The notes under the pieces were generated by a model. That model had not been told where the DNA came from. It was given only the letters and a program-made list of their open reading frames with translations, and ran no database searches. Below, one piece after another: positions 47,344-56,301 of a stretch of 64,000 nt of DNA. Each line of letters opens with the position of its first letter. The stretch's first letter is position 1. The stretch is taken from positions 1 through 64,000 of the forward strand of contig JAUQYW010000652.1 of NCBI GenBank assembly GCA_030587525.1, written 5' to 3'. Origin of the DNA: Candidatus Sigynarchaeota archaeon. Its GTDB lineage: Archaea > Asgardarchaeota > Lokiarchaeia > Sigynarchaeales > Sigynarchaeaceae. A program made the position numbers and the translations under genes.

Positions 47344-47357
47344 TTTTAAAAAGAGAA
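47344..47357 (-). promoter_or_regulatory. TATA box of the giant surface protein gene
   Basis: Minus strand CTCTTTTTAAAAGA. Transcription would begin near 47325, inside the first codons of the long frame, so the second in-frame ATG (47323) is the likelier start. Confidence 0.5.
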
Positions 47358-47546
47358 CCATCTTGAACCTTTCTCCGATATCGAATAATCCGAACGGGTT
47401 TCTGGTTTGAATTTTTCGGGAAATGTACCTAGTTCTGACGTTTCTAATGTGCATTAAAAATTGTGGAAACCACCACATAGGAAAATAAATGGGAGAACCT
47501 AATCAAGTCACAACCATCAACTTGACATCAACCAAGGGCATGAACT

Positions 47547-49508
47547 ATGAATGCAACTTCCATCGATAGAAACAACCCACGAGCATTCGCGAAATCGTTG
47601 CGAAATGGCATGATCGTCCTGGTCATTTTCAGCGGGTTCCTGGTCGGTACCGGCATCTATTTCAACATGAGCACATCGAAATATGCCACCATCTTGTATC
47701 ATTACAACGCGGAATACCGCGCTGGCAGCACCGCCATTGAAAATGCCATCATCAACGTCGCGATACCGGAGCTCATCAAGATGTACTACGCTCATCGGCA
47801 ATGGAATTGGACCCTTGAGCTGCAAGCGTGGGCCATCTTGAATATGTCGCAGACAAACGCAACGGTCTTCGGGATGCTCCGAGACATGATAAACTCCGGC
47901 CAATGTGAGCTTATCTCGCCGTTGTGGAGTTATCAGCTCTTGACCGCATTCTCGCTCGATGACGTGAACATGTCACTCACGCTCGCCAGAAATATGCTGC
48001 GCGGATTGAACATCACCCGATTTACCCGGGTTTTGTTCTTCCAGGAAAGCCAGGCATTCCCCGGCTTCGGAAACCAGGTCTTCAAGGACTTCGGATTCGA
48101 CACTTGCATGATCGGTAGCCACATTTTATCGCTGCACGGCATCAGGCCCACTAAACCGCTGTATCGCCAGCGACTATGGAACGAACCGTCAACGGACTTC
48201 TATTACCTCCCCTTCAACTGGGTACCTGAGCTCGTGCAGGGTGGGTTCCATTTCTGGACGTTCCTGGCAACGGGGGAAACGGTCACCGGGCGAAATGTTT
48301 TAACAGCCCAAGGGTCGGGCCAGAACGAATCGGCATACCTTCCCGCTCCAGAATTGATCCAGGCACACGCGGAACACTTGCAGAAGCTCTACGAGTCGGG
48401 ATACAAGCTCATGACCATCAACGACTACGTTACCTTGCTGGAAGGCCGAAACGAGGTCACGAATCTCGATACGTGCGTGCCAGAAACCACGTGGCGCGAT
48501 CTCCCCGGCTTCGAGATCAACCGCGACGACAGCAATGGTTTGTGGACGTGGATGGCCTACAACACGGCGGCCGGCAACGCGACCAATCCAGGCAACGACG
48601 ATGGCGACCAGCTCGCGGAAACCTACCGGACGGGCAATTATTTAAAGGCAGTTCGAACATTGCTGCTCGCGAATTGGAGTTCGCTCGCGCCCGCGACCCG
48701 CGATGCACTGAACGCGTCGATCTTCGACGCGTACAAGTATTACTTCAAGGCACAAGGCACCGACGCGTATGGCTGGGAGCCGGGCTGGATCGTGGACAAC
48801 GTCTTGCACGAGACGGATTACTCGCGGAACAATAACCGCTTCGCCCGGGAACTCGCGACGACTGTCCTGCAAAACTTGAGCACCACCTTGAACCTCGGGA
48901 GCAAGATCCAAGTCTTCACCGAAAACATGAGCCTGAACGCGGGCACGACAGCATTTGCAAACGAGACGACCGATTGGATCAACGAGACCGCCACTCCAAC
49001 AAGTGAAACGCTCGCGAATTTGCCCATATCCATCTTGATCAACGACACGCAATCTGGACCGGCCTATTCAGTCGCTATATCCAACTGCACGTATGGTGGG
49101 TTCACGTACAAGAAGGTCGACATCACTATGCCGAGCATGACACGCGTGCGGGTACAGCTCGGGACCACGTACCCGATCTGGTACAGCCCGACGTTTTACG
49201 AGCAGCAGGCATTCCAGTTCACGCTCGAAGGCGACGAACCTTATTTCTTGCCGCTCTCGAACGGCCTCTTGTTTTTCGGAAGTGAAACGAGCGGCATCGC
49301 CGTGATCAAGAACTGCTCGTCGCGTCACGTGGCGCTTATGGCAGACAAGAACTGGGTCGGGTATCTCGAGGAATCGGACTCCAGGCACCCGTACGCGGTC
49401 AAGAACGTTCATTACTCGTTCCTCGTGGTGCAGAGCTCGCTGCAGAACGCGATTGATCTCGCATATTTCGCAAATATCAAGCCAGTCCTGACGCTGGACA
49501 CGACATGA
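47547..49508 (+). CDS. GH57/GH38-like membrane-anchored glycoside hydrolase
   Basis: 653 residues with an uncleaved-type N-terminal membrane segment (about 20-42) and a large ectodomain with many sequons. The first 330 residues fit the (beta/alpha)7 barrel of GH57/GH38-type enzymes: start YATILYHYNAEYR, a middle WTLELQAWAILNM, a conserved CELISPLWSYQLLT (like 'ieilg..yyHpil') and RVLFFQESQAFPGFGNQVFKDFGFDTCMIGSH, where a Glu sits at the nucleophile-like place. The rest is beta-rich, as in alpha-mannosidase C-terminal domains. Exact sugar unknown. It is followed 10 bp later by a membrane protein gene, so the two are co-transcribed. Confidence 0.6.
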   Translation: MNATSIDRNNPRAFAKSLRNGMIVLVIFSGFLVGTGIYFNMSTSKYATILYHYNAEYRAGSTAIENAIINVAIPELIKMYYAHRQWNWTLELQAWAILNMSQTNATVFGMLRDMINSGQCELISPLWSYQLLTAFSLDDVNMSLTLARNMLRGLNITRFTRVLFFQESQAFPGFGNQVFKDFGFDTCMIGSHILSLHGIRPTKPLYRQRLWNEPSTDFYYLPFNWVPELVQGGFHFWTFLATGETVTGRNVLTAQGSGQNESAYLPAPELIQAHAEHLQKLYESGYKLMTINDYVTLLEGRNEVTNLDTCVPETTWRDLPGFEINRDDSNGLWTWMAYNTAAGNATNPGNDDGDQLAETYRTGNYLKAVRTLLLANWSSLAPATRDALNASIFDAYKYYFKAQGTDAYGWEPGWIVDNVLHETDYSRNNNRFARELATTVLQNLSTTLNLGSKIQVFTENMSLNAGTTAFANETTDWINETATPTSETLANLPISILINDTQSGPAYSVAISNCTYGGFTYKKVDITMPSMTRVRVQLGTTYPIWYSPTFYEQQAFQFTLEGDEPYFLPLSNGLLFFGSETSGIAVIKNCSSRHVALMADKNWVGYLEESDSRHPYAVKNVHYSFLVVQSSLQNAIDLAYFANIKPVLTLDTT

Positions 49509-49513
49509 GGTGG
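49507..49513 (+). promoter_or_regulatory. Ribosome binding site GAGGTGG
   Basis: GAGGTGG ends 5 nt before the ATG at 49519 and overlaps the stop codon of the upstream gene. It favours ATG over the GTG at 49510. Confidence 0.55.
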
Positions 49514-49518
49514 AAAAA

Positions 49519-50292
49519 ATGAGAAACCGAACGACAATCTCTCCCGTGGCAGATGAAATCGCAAACACGCTCGCGTGGGGCGGCATTGGATCCTTAATCG
49601 GTGGAGTTTTACTGGCGGCTATTTGGGCCGTGTTTGAATTCGTCGACATCGCCCAGTTATACGTGCATTATGCCTCGCCGCTGCTGTCAGAGACTTTATT
49701 GACCTTGATGTTGATCATCGGCGCCATCTGCTTGGCCAACTTCGTGGTCTCGATGATCGGGATTGGCTTAGTAAACAACAATCGCCTGAGCGCGAAGAAT
49801 TTCGCACTGGTATCAGCTGCGCTGCAAATCTGGCTGCCGCCAACAGGCACGTTCTTCGGCGTCACGCTGCTTTCCATGGCACGTGCATGGCCAGCGGCCG
49901 CGAATGCACCAGACAAGGCAATCGATGATAAGACCGCCAAGGATCTCCTCGTTTTTAACGCGGTGTATTGCGCCTTGACCGTGGGCTTCTTGCTTCTCAT
50001 GATTCCGATAGCCTACTTTTTACCAGTCGAATTCGCCAATGATGAGGAACTCTTCTGGCTGCGGCTCAACATCTGGAACATCTTTTACGCGGTTAATGCT
50101 GTCGAGGTCGGAATAGCCGTGCTACTTTCCATCACGGCATGGATGGCCAAGAACGAGAAGAATGGATGGAAACCACTGCTTTGGACGACGTGCATCTTGA
50201 TGATCTTCGCCATCCCGATAGGCCCGTACCTCGCCGGGGTGTTTTACCGGAACCTCTTAAGATCGCAACCGCAAGCAACGAAACCCGAGTAG
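49519..50292 (+). CDS. Five-helix membrane protein, partner of GH57/38-like protein
   Basis: 257 residues with about five membrane helices (near 20-45, 60-85, 95-120, 150-175 and 190-250) joined by short loops. No recognised family; the distribution of charges suggests an integral component rather than an enzyme. It begins right after the stop codon of the hydrolase gene with a good ribosome site, so it likely works with that protein, for instance as a membrane platform. A T-rich terminator follows, shared with the facing bpsA gene. Confidence 0.6.
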   Translation: MRNRTTISPVADEIANTLAWGGIGSLIGGVLLAAIWAVFEFVDIAQLYVHYASPLLSETLLTLMLIIGAICLANFVVSMIGIGLVNNNRLSAKNFALVSAALQIWLPPTGTFFGVTLLSMARAWPAAANAPDKAIDDKTAKDLLVFNAVYCALTVGFLLLMIPIAYFLPVEFANDEELFWLRLNIWNIFYAVNAVEVGIAVLLSITAWMAKNEKNGWKPLLWTTCILMIFAIPIGPYLAGVFYRNLLRSQPQATKPE

Positions 50293-50343
50293 ATCAAGCC
50301 ACCTGCGAAATGAGACGGGCACGATTTCTTCATTAAAATCTCC

Positions 50344-50350
50344 TTTTTTT
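50344..50350 (+). terminator. Oligo-T terminator between convergent genes
   Basis: Seven T about 50 bp past the membrane protein stop, touching the stop codon of the facing bpsA gene. Confidence 0.4.
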
Positions 50351-51426
50351 CAATCTACGTGTTGAGGTTCATTCGTGGCAGTATACACGCTATCGCTAAA
50401 TGCTTGATCTGTTGCGTGTGGCGGTTGCACGTTTGCCCCGGCAGAAAGCACCATAAGCTGCGACATGTTCCCGATGATATTGCCGCCTTCGTACCGGTTG
50501 AAGGCCGGGTACAAGGCCTCGATCGAGAGCCCGGCATCGAGTATCATTTTCTGGAGGGTTTGCATGGTGAAGGGAGGGAGATGGCCGAACGACAAGAAAA
50601 TTCTCGATCCTCTTTCGGCCTTCAACGCGTCGATCGCCCTCGACAAGAAGAGTTTGCACCCATTCACCGTGTAGGGCGGATCGGTGAACACGACGTCGAA
50701 CGCGTGGCGCAGGTCGGCGGGAAGCGGTTGGCGAACATCGTCTTGCCGTGCCGCGAGATTCCGCACCATCATGCCTTTCGCGAGTTCGTTGATCTTCGCG
50801 ATGATGCGATCATCAATATCGAGGACAGTGGCCTGGAAAGGGGGTTTCTGATTGAGAGGATCCGTGATAAAATAATCCATGGTGAATTCCGGGATGCATG
50901 ACGAAATCGAGACGAAATCATCGTCGCCCAGGAACAAGATCGACGTGCCATCGAAAGCGTGCCACGCGTGGAGGAGCAACAAGCGCCTGGCAAGGGTGTC
51001 GACCGTGCATTTAGCTTGATCGAGGGTCACGTCCGCGTTGGGTCTAGCACTAACGATCTCCTCGAGGCTTTCGAAGAGCCGCGAGTGGCGCCCCTCCGGG
51101 TCCAGCTCGAACCCGGTGCCGTCGCAACCATCGCAGGCAACCGTGCTCAAGGACATAATCCCCAGTTCCATCTCGACGTATTTCATGCCTTGTTCCGTGT
51201 ACCTAGCACCAAATTTATCGCGGTGAACCATTCCGTCATTGGAAAGCTTGTTGAGCACGAGCGAAACGACGGGCGGTGGAAATCTTGTCGCTTCCGCGAG
51301 ATCTCTAAGGCTCATGGTCGCGCTGCGATGCAATTCCACGAGGATCCGCTTGATGCCATTCACGCCCTCCTCGAGGTTGACATCCTTCGCTATCTGTCCG
51401 AGGTATTGCTTTGCCGTCTCATTCAT
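50350..51426 (-). CDS. bpsA: Branched-chain polyamine synthase (N4-bis(aminopropyl)spermidine synthase)
   Basis: 358 residues. An N-terminal winged helix (LRDLAEATRFPPPVVSLVLNKL) with a zinc-like CDGCDGTG precedes the catalytic aminopropyltransferase domain (DUF43 family): ILFLGDDDFVSISSC, VLDIDDRII and VVFTDPPYTVNGCKLFLSRAI. In Thermococcus, BpsA transfers aminopropyl groups from decarboxylated SAM to spermidine to make branched polyamines that stabilise nucleic acids. The ATG used lies 33 codons inside the open frame and gives the family's normal length. It is the last gene after porGDAB on the same strand, 65 bp from porB, so it may be read through from that operon or have its own promoter. 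Confidence 0.85.
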   Translation of the reverse strand: MNETAKQYLGQIAKDVNLEEGVNGIKRILVELHRSATMSLRDLAEATRFPPPVVSLVLNKLSNDGMVHRDKFGARYTEQGMKYVEMELGIMSLSTVACDGCDGTGFELDPEGRHSRLFESLEEIVSARPNADVTLDQAKCTVDTLARRLLLLHAWHAFDGTSILFLGDDDFVSISSCIPEFTMDYFITDPLNQKPPFQATVLDIDDRIIAKINELAKGMMVRNLAARQDDVRQPLPADLRHAFDVVFTDPPYTVNGCKLFLSRAIDALKAERGSRIFLSFGHLPPFTMQTLQKMILDAGLSIEALYPAFNRYEGGNIIGNMSQLMVLSAGANVQPPHATDQAFSDSVYTATNEPQHVD

Positions 51427-51490
51427 ACGGAGAACAAGGAGTGCAAGCACACAAGAAATTTTCGAAGGAATTCTTTGAAAGGAAAAAAGA

Positions 51491-52396
51491 TCAGAGCATC
51501 TTGTTGATAAAATCCCATTGCGCATTGATGTATTCTTGATACGTGGCGATGTGCTGCTGGGTCAGATGCTTGAAACGCCCTTGTTTCTTGAGATAGTCCT
51601 CGACCGATAATCTTTTCTTTGGATCGATGAATGTCTCCGATTCCTTTGACAAGAACATCTTGCCATCGATTATCTCGTACAAGGGATAGATTCCCGTCTT
51701 CACGGCGAGGCGCCCGATCGCGATCGTCTGATCTGCGGGGAACGTCCAACCCGGCGGGCAAGGTGCCAACACGTGAATGTACCGCGTGCCCTTGAATTGC
51801 TTGGCTTTCTTGAACTTGGCGTAGACATCGAGCGGGTACGAGGCACACGTGGTGGCGATGTATGGAATGTTATGCGCCAGCATAATCATGGGGATGTTTT
51901 TCTTGTGCTCGACTTTCCCGTGAGGGGTCGTCGTCGTGTAGGCCATGTACGGGGTCTGACCGCTGCGCTGGGTTCCCGTGTTGGAGTACATCTCGTTATC
52001 ATAGCATGCGTAGATGAAGTTCGTGTTTCTCTCGGCGGCACCGCTGAGTCCCTGGATCCCGATGTCTGATGTGCCGCCGTCCCCGGCGAATCCGACGACC
52101 GTGATCTTGTCGGCAAGACCAAGGACCTCCAAGGCCGCGACGATTCCGGACGCCGATGCCGCGGTCGTCTCGAAGGTCGTGTGGATCACGTTGAGTGCAA
52201 CTGATGTCTTGTGGTATAGCCCATGCAAAACGGTCAAGCAGCTCGCTGGCACCGTGATGATCGTGTTCTTGCCAAGTGCTTTCAATGCCATGCGATACAT
52301 CAAGCTCATAGCGCAACCAGCACACGACCGGTTCCCCGCAAGCATCAATTCATCCTCGGGAAGCTCGTCAGCTCGCGTTATCTGTGCATCCTGCAT
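51491..52396 (-). CDS. porB: Pyruvate/2-oxoacid:ferredoxin oxidoreductase, beta subunit
   Basis: 301 residues. The TPP-binding motif is intact (GDGGTSDIGIQGLSGAAERN through YDNEMYSNTGTQRSG), with the N-terminal cysteine pair CAGC and further cysteines for the [4Fe-4S] cluster. The subunit binds thiamine diphosphate and catalyses oxidative decarboxylation of pyruvate (or another 2-oxoacid) to the acyl-CoA, giving electrons to ferredoxin. It starts one base after the porA stop codon, the fourth gene of a G-D-A-B operon. PYR versus branched-chain acid specificity cannot be fixed from sequence alone. Confidence 0.92.
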   Translation of the reverse strand: MQDAQITRADELPEDELMLAGNRSCAGCAMSLMYRMALKALGKNTIITVPASCLTVLHGLYHKTSVALNVIHTTFETTAASASGIVAALEVLGLADKITVVGFAGDGGTSDIGIQGLSGAAERNTNFIYACYDNEMYSNTGTQRSGQTPYMAYTTTTPHGKVEHKKNIPMIMLAHNIPYIATTCASYPLDVYAKFKKAKQFKGTRYIHVLAPCPPGWTFPADQTIAIGRLAVKTGIYPLYEIIDGKMFLSKESETFIDPKKRLSVEDYLKKQGRFKHLTQQHIATYQEYINAQWDFINKML

Positions 52397-52397
52397 C

Positions 52398-53663
52398 TCA
52401 TTCGCCCTCCATCAATCCCAGCCACGTCGTCTCGTCGTGGATTTCCTTGGTCTTGGCCCGGTTAAGCGCAATTTTTACGCCCTGGATAACATGTTCCGTG
52501 GTAAAGTCCCTGCCTCCGAGTCCAACGATGAATCCTTGAATATACGTGGCATTCTTTGCATTATATAATGCGGTCTTGGTTTCCGCGCACAATGCACCTT
52601 CCAGACCATATGCAACGTCGCGATCAAACACGACAACCGTCTTCATATTCGCCAATGCATCACGGATGCGTTTCTTGGGGAACGGACGGAACAAGCGGAC
52701 CGTGAGCACGCCTGCCTTTAAACCCTCGGCTCGCAGCGCGTCGATCGCTGTCTTAGCTTGGCTGGCGCACGACCCCATACCAACAATGGCAACTTCGGCG
52801 TCATCCAAGCGATAACTGCGCACTGCCCCGCCGTGATGGCGACCCGAGATCTTGCCGAATTGTTCCTCCACTTCTTCCATTACCGCGATGGATCCTTCGA
52901 GCGCCCGCTGCATGCGGTGCCGGAGTTCCATATATGCGGGAAAGCCCTCTCGCGGATCGGGAACAGTAACAGGGTTGACCCCGACGGGGTCGTCCATGGT
53001 CAGGGCGATCATAAGATGAGACTTGAAGGGGGGCAAGAACTTGTCGATTTTTTCTTGTTGCAAGAGCTCCACGGGCATAACCGTGTGGCTCAGTATGTAG
53101 CCATCGTAACAGACCGCGACTGGCAAGTACACGCGCTCGTCCTCGGCAATCTTGTATGCTTCGAGGACCGTGTCGTAGATCTCTTGGTTATCCTCGCAAA
53201 AAATCTGCATCCATCCGGTATCTCGCTGGCTCACGGCATCCTGGTGATCGGTCCAGACGGACCACGGGGCACCGATTGCCCGGGTGACGATGCACATGAC
53301 GATCGGCAACCGTGTCCCTGCAGCCCACGCGAGTTGCTCGTGCATGTAGAGAAGGCCATGGGACGACGTTGCCGTGAACACCCGAACGCCCGTCATGCTT
53401 GCCGAGATCAAGGAACCCATGGCACTTTGCTCGGATTCAACCGTGATCATACGGGCCTTCAACTCGCCATCCTCGATGAATTCCGACAGTTTCTCGACCA
53501 CGGGGCTTTGAGGCGTGATCGGGTATGCCGCAACGACTTGCACCCTCGCGCTCTTGACCGCAAAGGATGCAGCATGATTTCCCGTGATGATCATGGTTTC
53601 CCCAGGCTCGCTTGCCTTGCTCATAGCTTTTACCGTTCCTTTTCCCTTGTCTTTCACGACCAT
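52398..53663 (-). CDS. porA: Pyruvate/2-oxoacid:ferredoxin oxidoreductase, alpha subunit
   Basis: 421 residues. Typical POR alpha motifs: GNHAASFAVKSARVQVVAAYPITPQSPVVEKL at the start, VESEQSAMGSLISASMTGVRVFTATSSHGLLYM, and the CoA-side domain ending VVVFDRDVAYGLEGALCAETKTAL. It contributes the pyrimidine-binding face of thiamine diphosphate in the alpha-beta complex. The first ATG gives an N-terminal lysine-rich extension of 13 residues; a second ATG at 53624 is equally plausible. The spacing of one base from porD and one base to porB points to a tightly coupled operon. Confidence 0.92.
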   Translation of the reverse strand: MVVKDKGKGTVKAMSKASEPGETMIITGNHAASFAVKSARVQVVAAYPITPQSPVVEKLSEFIEDGELKARMITVESEQSAMGSLISASMTGVRVFTATSSHGLLYMHEQLAWAAGTRLPIVMCIVTRAIGAPWSVWTDHQDAVSQRDTGWMQIFCEDNQEIYDTVLEAYKIAEDERVYLPVAVCYDGYILSHTVMPVELLQQEKIDKFLPPFKSHLMIALTMDDPVGVNPVTVPDPREGFPAYMELRHRMQRALEGSIAVMEEVEEQFGKISGRHHGGAVRSYRLDDAEVAIVGMGSCASQAKTAIDALRAEGLKAGVLTVRLFRPFPKKRIRDALANMKTVVVFDRDVAYGLEGALCAETKTALYNAKNATYIQGFIVGLGGRDFTTEHVIQGVKIALNRAKTKEIHDETTWLGLMEGE

Positions 53664-53664
53664 G

Positions 53665-53952
53665 TTATTCCTCCTCCATCTTGATTGCTTTTTGAGGGCA
53701 TTCCACCACGCAAATGCCGCAACCCTTGCAGTACTCGAGGTTGATGCGAGGCGGACGTGTCCGGGTGATTATAGCTTCGGGGCAATACATCCAGCACGAG
53801 TGGCACCGGGCTTTCGGATTTTTCATCAAGACGCATTTTTTCTCGTCTAAAACAGGCTTGAACGTGCGCCATGTTCCGGTTTTACCACCCTCGCCCTCAG
53901 CAGGATGCTGCACCGCGGCGATGGTCGATTTTGGATCTCGTGAATTCACCAT
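53665..53952 (-). CDS. porD: POR delta subunit, two-cluster ferredoxin
   Basis: 95 residues carrying two [4Fe-4S] sites that pass electrons from PorB to ferredoxin. The second site is canonical: CKGCGICVVECP. The first is unusual: CVLMKNPKARCHSCWMYCP, where the first cysteine stands nine residues from the second instead of two, giving C-x9-C-x2-C-x3-C. A cluster can still form if the loop folds back. Located between porG and porA in the operon. Length is normal for PorD. Confidence 0.88.
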   Translation of the reverse strand: MVNSRDPKSTIAAVQHPAEGEGGKTGTWRTFKPVLDEKKCVLMKNPKARCHSCWMYCPEAIITRTRPPRINLEYCKGCGICVVECPQKAIKMEEE

Positions 53953-53975
53953 TGTACATGATCATCTCTATAGTA

Positions 53976-54566
53976 TTAGTTTACAACGAGTTTTTCGTAG
54001 GCGAGCCGGGCACCCTCAGCATTCATGTCGGCGATGGCCTGGTTGGAAAAGTTCTCCTTGATCGCGAGTAGCATGGTATCGAGCGGGATATCCTTGAACA
54101 TCTTGGAAAGAGCACCGAGTACGGGCGTGTTGAACACGGGCATGTCTCCACCAACAAATAAATTGGTATCCAGGCAGATTTTCACGATGTCAACGACACC
54201 AAGCTGGATATCTTGCGGGATTGCATATTCCTTCCGTAAATACTCCGCGGATTCGTTGGAATTGACAAGCAAAATTCCTTCCTTTTTCAACGTGCTGACC
54301 GGATTAGCTGTTTTCAAGATGGAAGGGTCCATGATGACGATGATATCTGGATTGGAGATTTTCGCACGATCGTAGATTTCGTGGCTCGAGATTCGGGCAT
54401 AGGCACTGACCGGGGCACCACGTCGCTCTGGTCCGAAAACAGGAAAGGCCATGACGTACGGGAATTTGCCGGTCTTGTATGCTGCCTTGGCAAGCAACGT
54501 CGCCGCTGTTACGGCGCCTTGGCCTCCACGACCGTGAAACGCTATCGACACAAGAGAATTAACCAT
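53976..54566 (-). CDS. porG: Pyruvate/2-oxoacid:ferredoxin oxidoreductase, gamma subunit
   Basis: 196 residues. It opens with IAFHGRGGQGAVTAATLLAKAA and has the FPVFGPERRGAPVSAYARIS signature of the POR gamma domain, which binds CoA-side parts of the complex. It is the first gene of the operon, with a 23-bp gap to porD. Upstream lies a TATA-like AAATTTTT and a perfect inverted repeat that may be an operator. Length and motifs are typical. Confidence 0.92.
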   Translation of the reverse strand: MVNSLVSIAFHGRGGQGAVTAATLLAKAAYKTGKFPYVMAFPVFGPERRGAPVSAYARISSHEIYDRAKISNPDIIVIMDPSILKTANPVSTLKKEGILLVNSNESAEYLRKEYAIPQDIQLGVVDIVKICLDTNLFVGGDMPVFNTPVLGALSKMFKDIPLDTMLLAIKENFSNQAIADMNAEGARLAYEKLVVN

Positions 54567-54615
54567 TTCGTTCCACTAGCGCATTTCTTAGGTTACAAGT
54601 GCCAAGGGAAATTTT

Positions 54616-54631
54616 TGAATGTTGACATTCA
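54616..54631. promoter_or_regulatory. Inverted repeat upstream of the por operon
   Basis: Perfect TGAATGT-TG-ACATTCA palindrome, about 50-65 bp before the porG ATG and next to the TATA-like box (54609-54616). It has the size of a dimeric regulator's operator. Confidence 0.45.
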
Positions 54632-54833
54632 TAAACATAAAGCATTCACAATCTTTGCACGGATCCTCTAAATTCATCAACATTGCGAGTGATCGATAAG
54701 CGCGTGCATTGTGCAAGTCAAGGCCAGCTGAAAAATTTCCCCATTCGGAGCCTGGACCGATGCAATTGGATTATATCGATTGGCTTTGTGGATCAATTAG
54801 ATTTTTATCGGGCAATCCCCGATTTCACCCGCG

Positions 54834-56294
54834 ATGGATGCGAGCAATACGAACCGATCAGAAAAACAACCCTCGTCGTTCTTCCCAAGCATGCGATTTT
54901 TGCACGTCGTGGCCAGCGCTTGCAAGATGATACTGACAGACGGCATATCTCGGGACGAGTTCATGATACAATATTTGAAAGAAGAAAAAAATAAACGATA
55001 TCGGCAGAAAGTTTATAGATATATCCAGTCTATCATCAAATACAAAAGCTTGCTCAATTATATCATGCTCAGCGCTAGAGCTGGCAGGAAAGATGCTTTT
55101 CACAAGGAGGACGAAGACTATTTCATGCGTATTGCCATCATTTTCCACGTCTTCGAGGAAAAAATAGAAAAAAAAGTATATGCACCGTTCAGCGTCGAAG
55201 AAAAAGAGAAAGCACTATCCTTATTGAAGATTGTTCTCCCGGGATTAAATCCCGATGATGTGGCATTCATCAACAGGCTGCTCGAGCTCGATGTTGCAAG
55301 CCGCATGCGCGGAAAGGCATTCACCGAGCGCTGCTCGATATTGTATTCCCACCCGTCGTTTTTCATTGAAATACTACGCCCATTGATTCCGGAGGCCAGG
55401 ATCGAAGCGATGTTGGAGGCACACCAGGCCAGCGAGAATTTTTTCCTCGTCAGCCGGGACGCGAGTTCTTCCAAGCGCATCAAGGAGCTGCTGGTGACCA
55501 AAGGACTCACGTTTCAACCTGCCCGGATATTGCCCAACGTCTTGATCGCGCAGAATATACCGGGCCGGAAGCAGGATATCCTTGATCACGTGCTGAAACA
55601 CGAGAAGACGACTATCTTGCAAGATTTCGGCAGTGCCGTCGTCGTCGAAGCCATGGGGGTCCGTGATGGTGACGTGATAATCGATGCTTGCGCGGCCCCG
55701 TTCCAGAAATCCATCGCCATGGCGTGGAAATGCAGATGCTCCGGCCGCGTTATCGCTTTGGATGTGCACCCGGGAAGAACGAGCCAGAATCTACAAAGGC
55801 TTGGCAAACGCGATGCGCACGGGATCCATCCTATCATCGCGGATGCATCGAGCATCCACATGCTCTACCGAGGACCCGTCCCGGACAAGATCTTGATCGA
55901 TGCACCATGCTCAGGCTCAGGGTCCTTAATTACATTCCCGGAGCTCAAAGATCGCCAGACGGCATCAGGTGTGGAATCGTTTGCAAAATTACAGCGTGGA
56001 ATCGTATCATCCGTGCTGCAATTGTGCCAAATACAACATTGGAATAACACGGAAATCATTTACAGCACTTGTTCATATTATCCCGAGGAAGGAGAAGAGA
56101 TCATCACGAATTTTGCGGATCAGATCGATTTGCTCGATTTACACGATCCCGTGGCTCGCGGGGCATCCTTATGGCAGCTGGAACGGGGTTGGAAAGGTTA
56201 CCCGTGCGCGAAATATGTGATCCGGACCTTTCCGGACATGGATCAAGGGAGCAAGGCCTTCTTCATCGCGAAATTCAAGGCGCGGGCGAAATAG
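54834..56294 (+). CDS. RNA cytosine-C5 methyltransferase (NOL1/NOP2/Sun family)
   Basis: 486 residues. An N-terminal helical region (about 30-150, NusB-like position) leads to a PUA-like or linker part and the Rossmann methyltransferase: LDVHPGR (motif II), DAPCSGSGSLI (motif IV) and YSTCSYYPEEGEEII (motif VI with the catalytic Cys). The family methylates C5 of cytosine in tRNA or rRNA using SAM. One oddity is motif I, which reads DACAAPFQKS where relatives have DACAAPGGKT; the loss of both glycines may weaken SAM binding. The start is uncertain: the first 19-30 residues may not be part of the protein, and an ATG at 54891 is possible. It stands alone, divergent from porG. Confidence 0.78.
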   Translation: MDASNTNRSEKQPSSFFPSMRFLHVVASACKMILTDGISRDEFMIQYLKEEKNKRYRQKVYRYIQSIIKYKSLLNYIMLSARAGRKDAFHKEDEDYFMRIAIIFHVFEEKIEKKVYAPFSVEEKEKALSLLKIVLPGLNPDDVAFINRLLELDVASRMRGKAFTERCSILYSHPSFFIEILRPLIPEARIEAMLEAHQASENFFLVSRDASSSKRIKELLVTKGLTFQPARILPNVLIAQNIPGRKQDILDHVLKHEKTTILQDFGSAVVVEAMGVRDGDVIIDACAAPFQKSIAMAWKCRCSGRVIALDVHPGRTSQNLQRLGKRDAHGIHPIIADASSIHMLYRGPVPDKILIDAPCSGSGSLITFPELKDRQTASGVESFAKLQRGIVSSVLQLCQIQHWNNTEIIYSTCSYYPEEGEEIITNFADQIDLLDLHDPVARGASLWQLERGWKGYPCAKYVIRTFPDMDQGSKAFFIAKFKARAK

Positions 56295-56301
56295 CCGCGG
56301 A

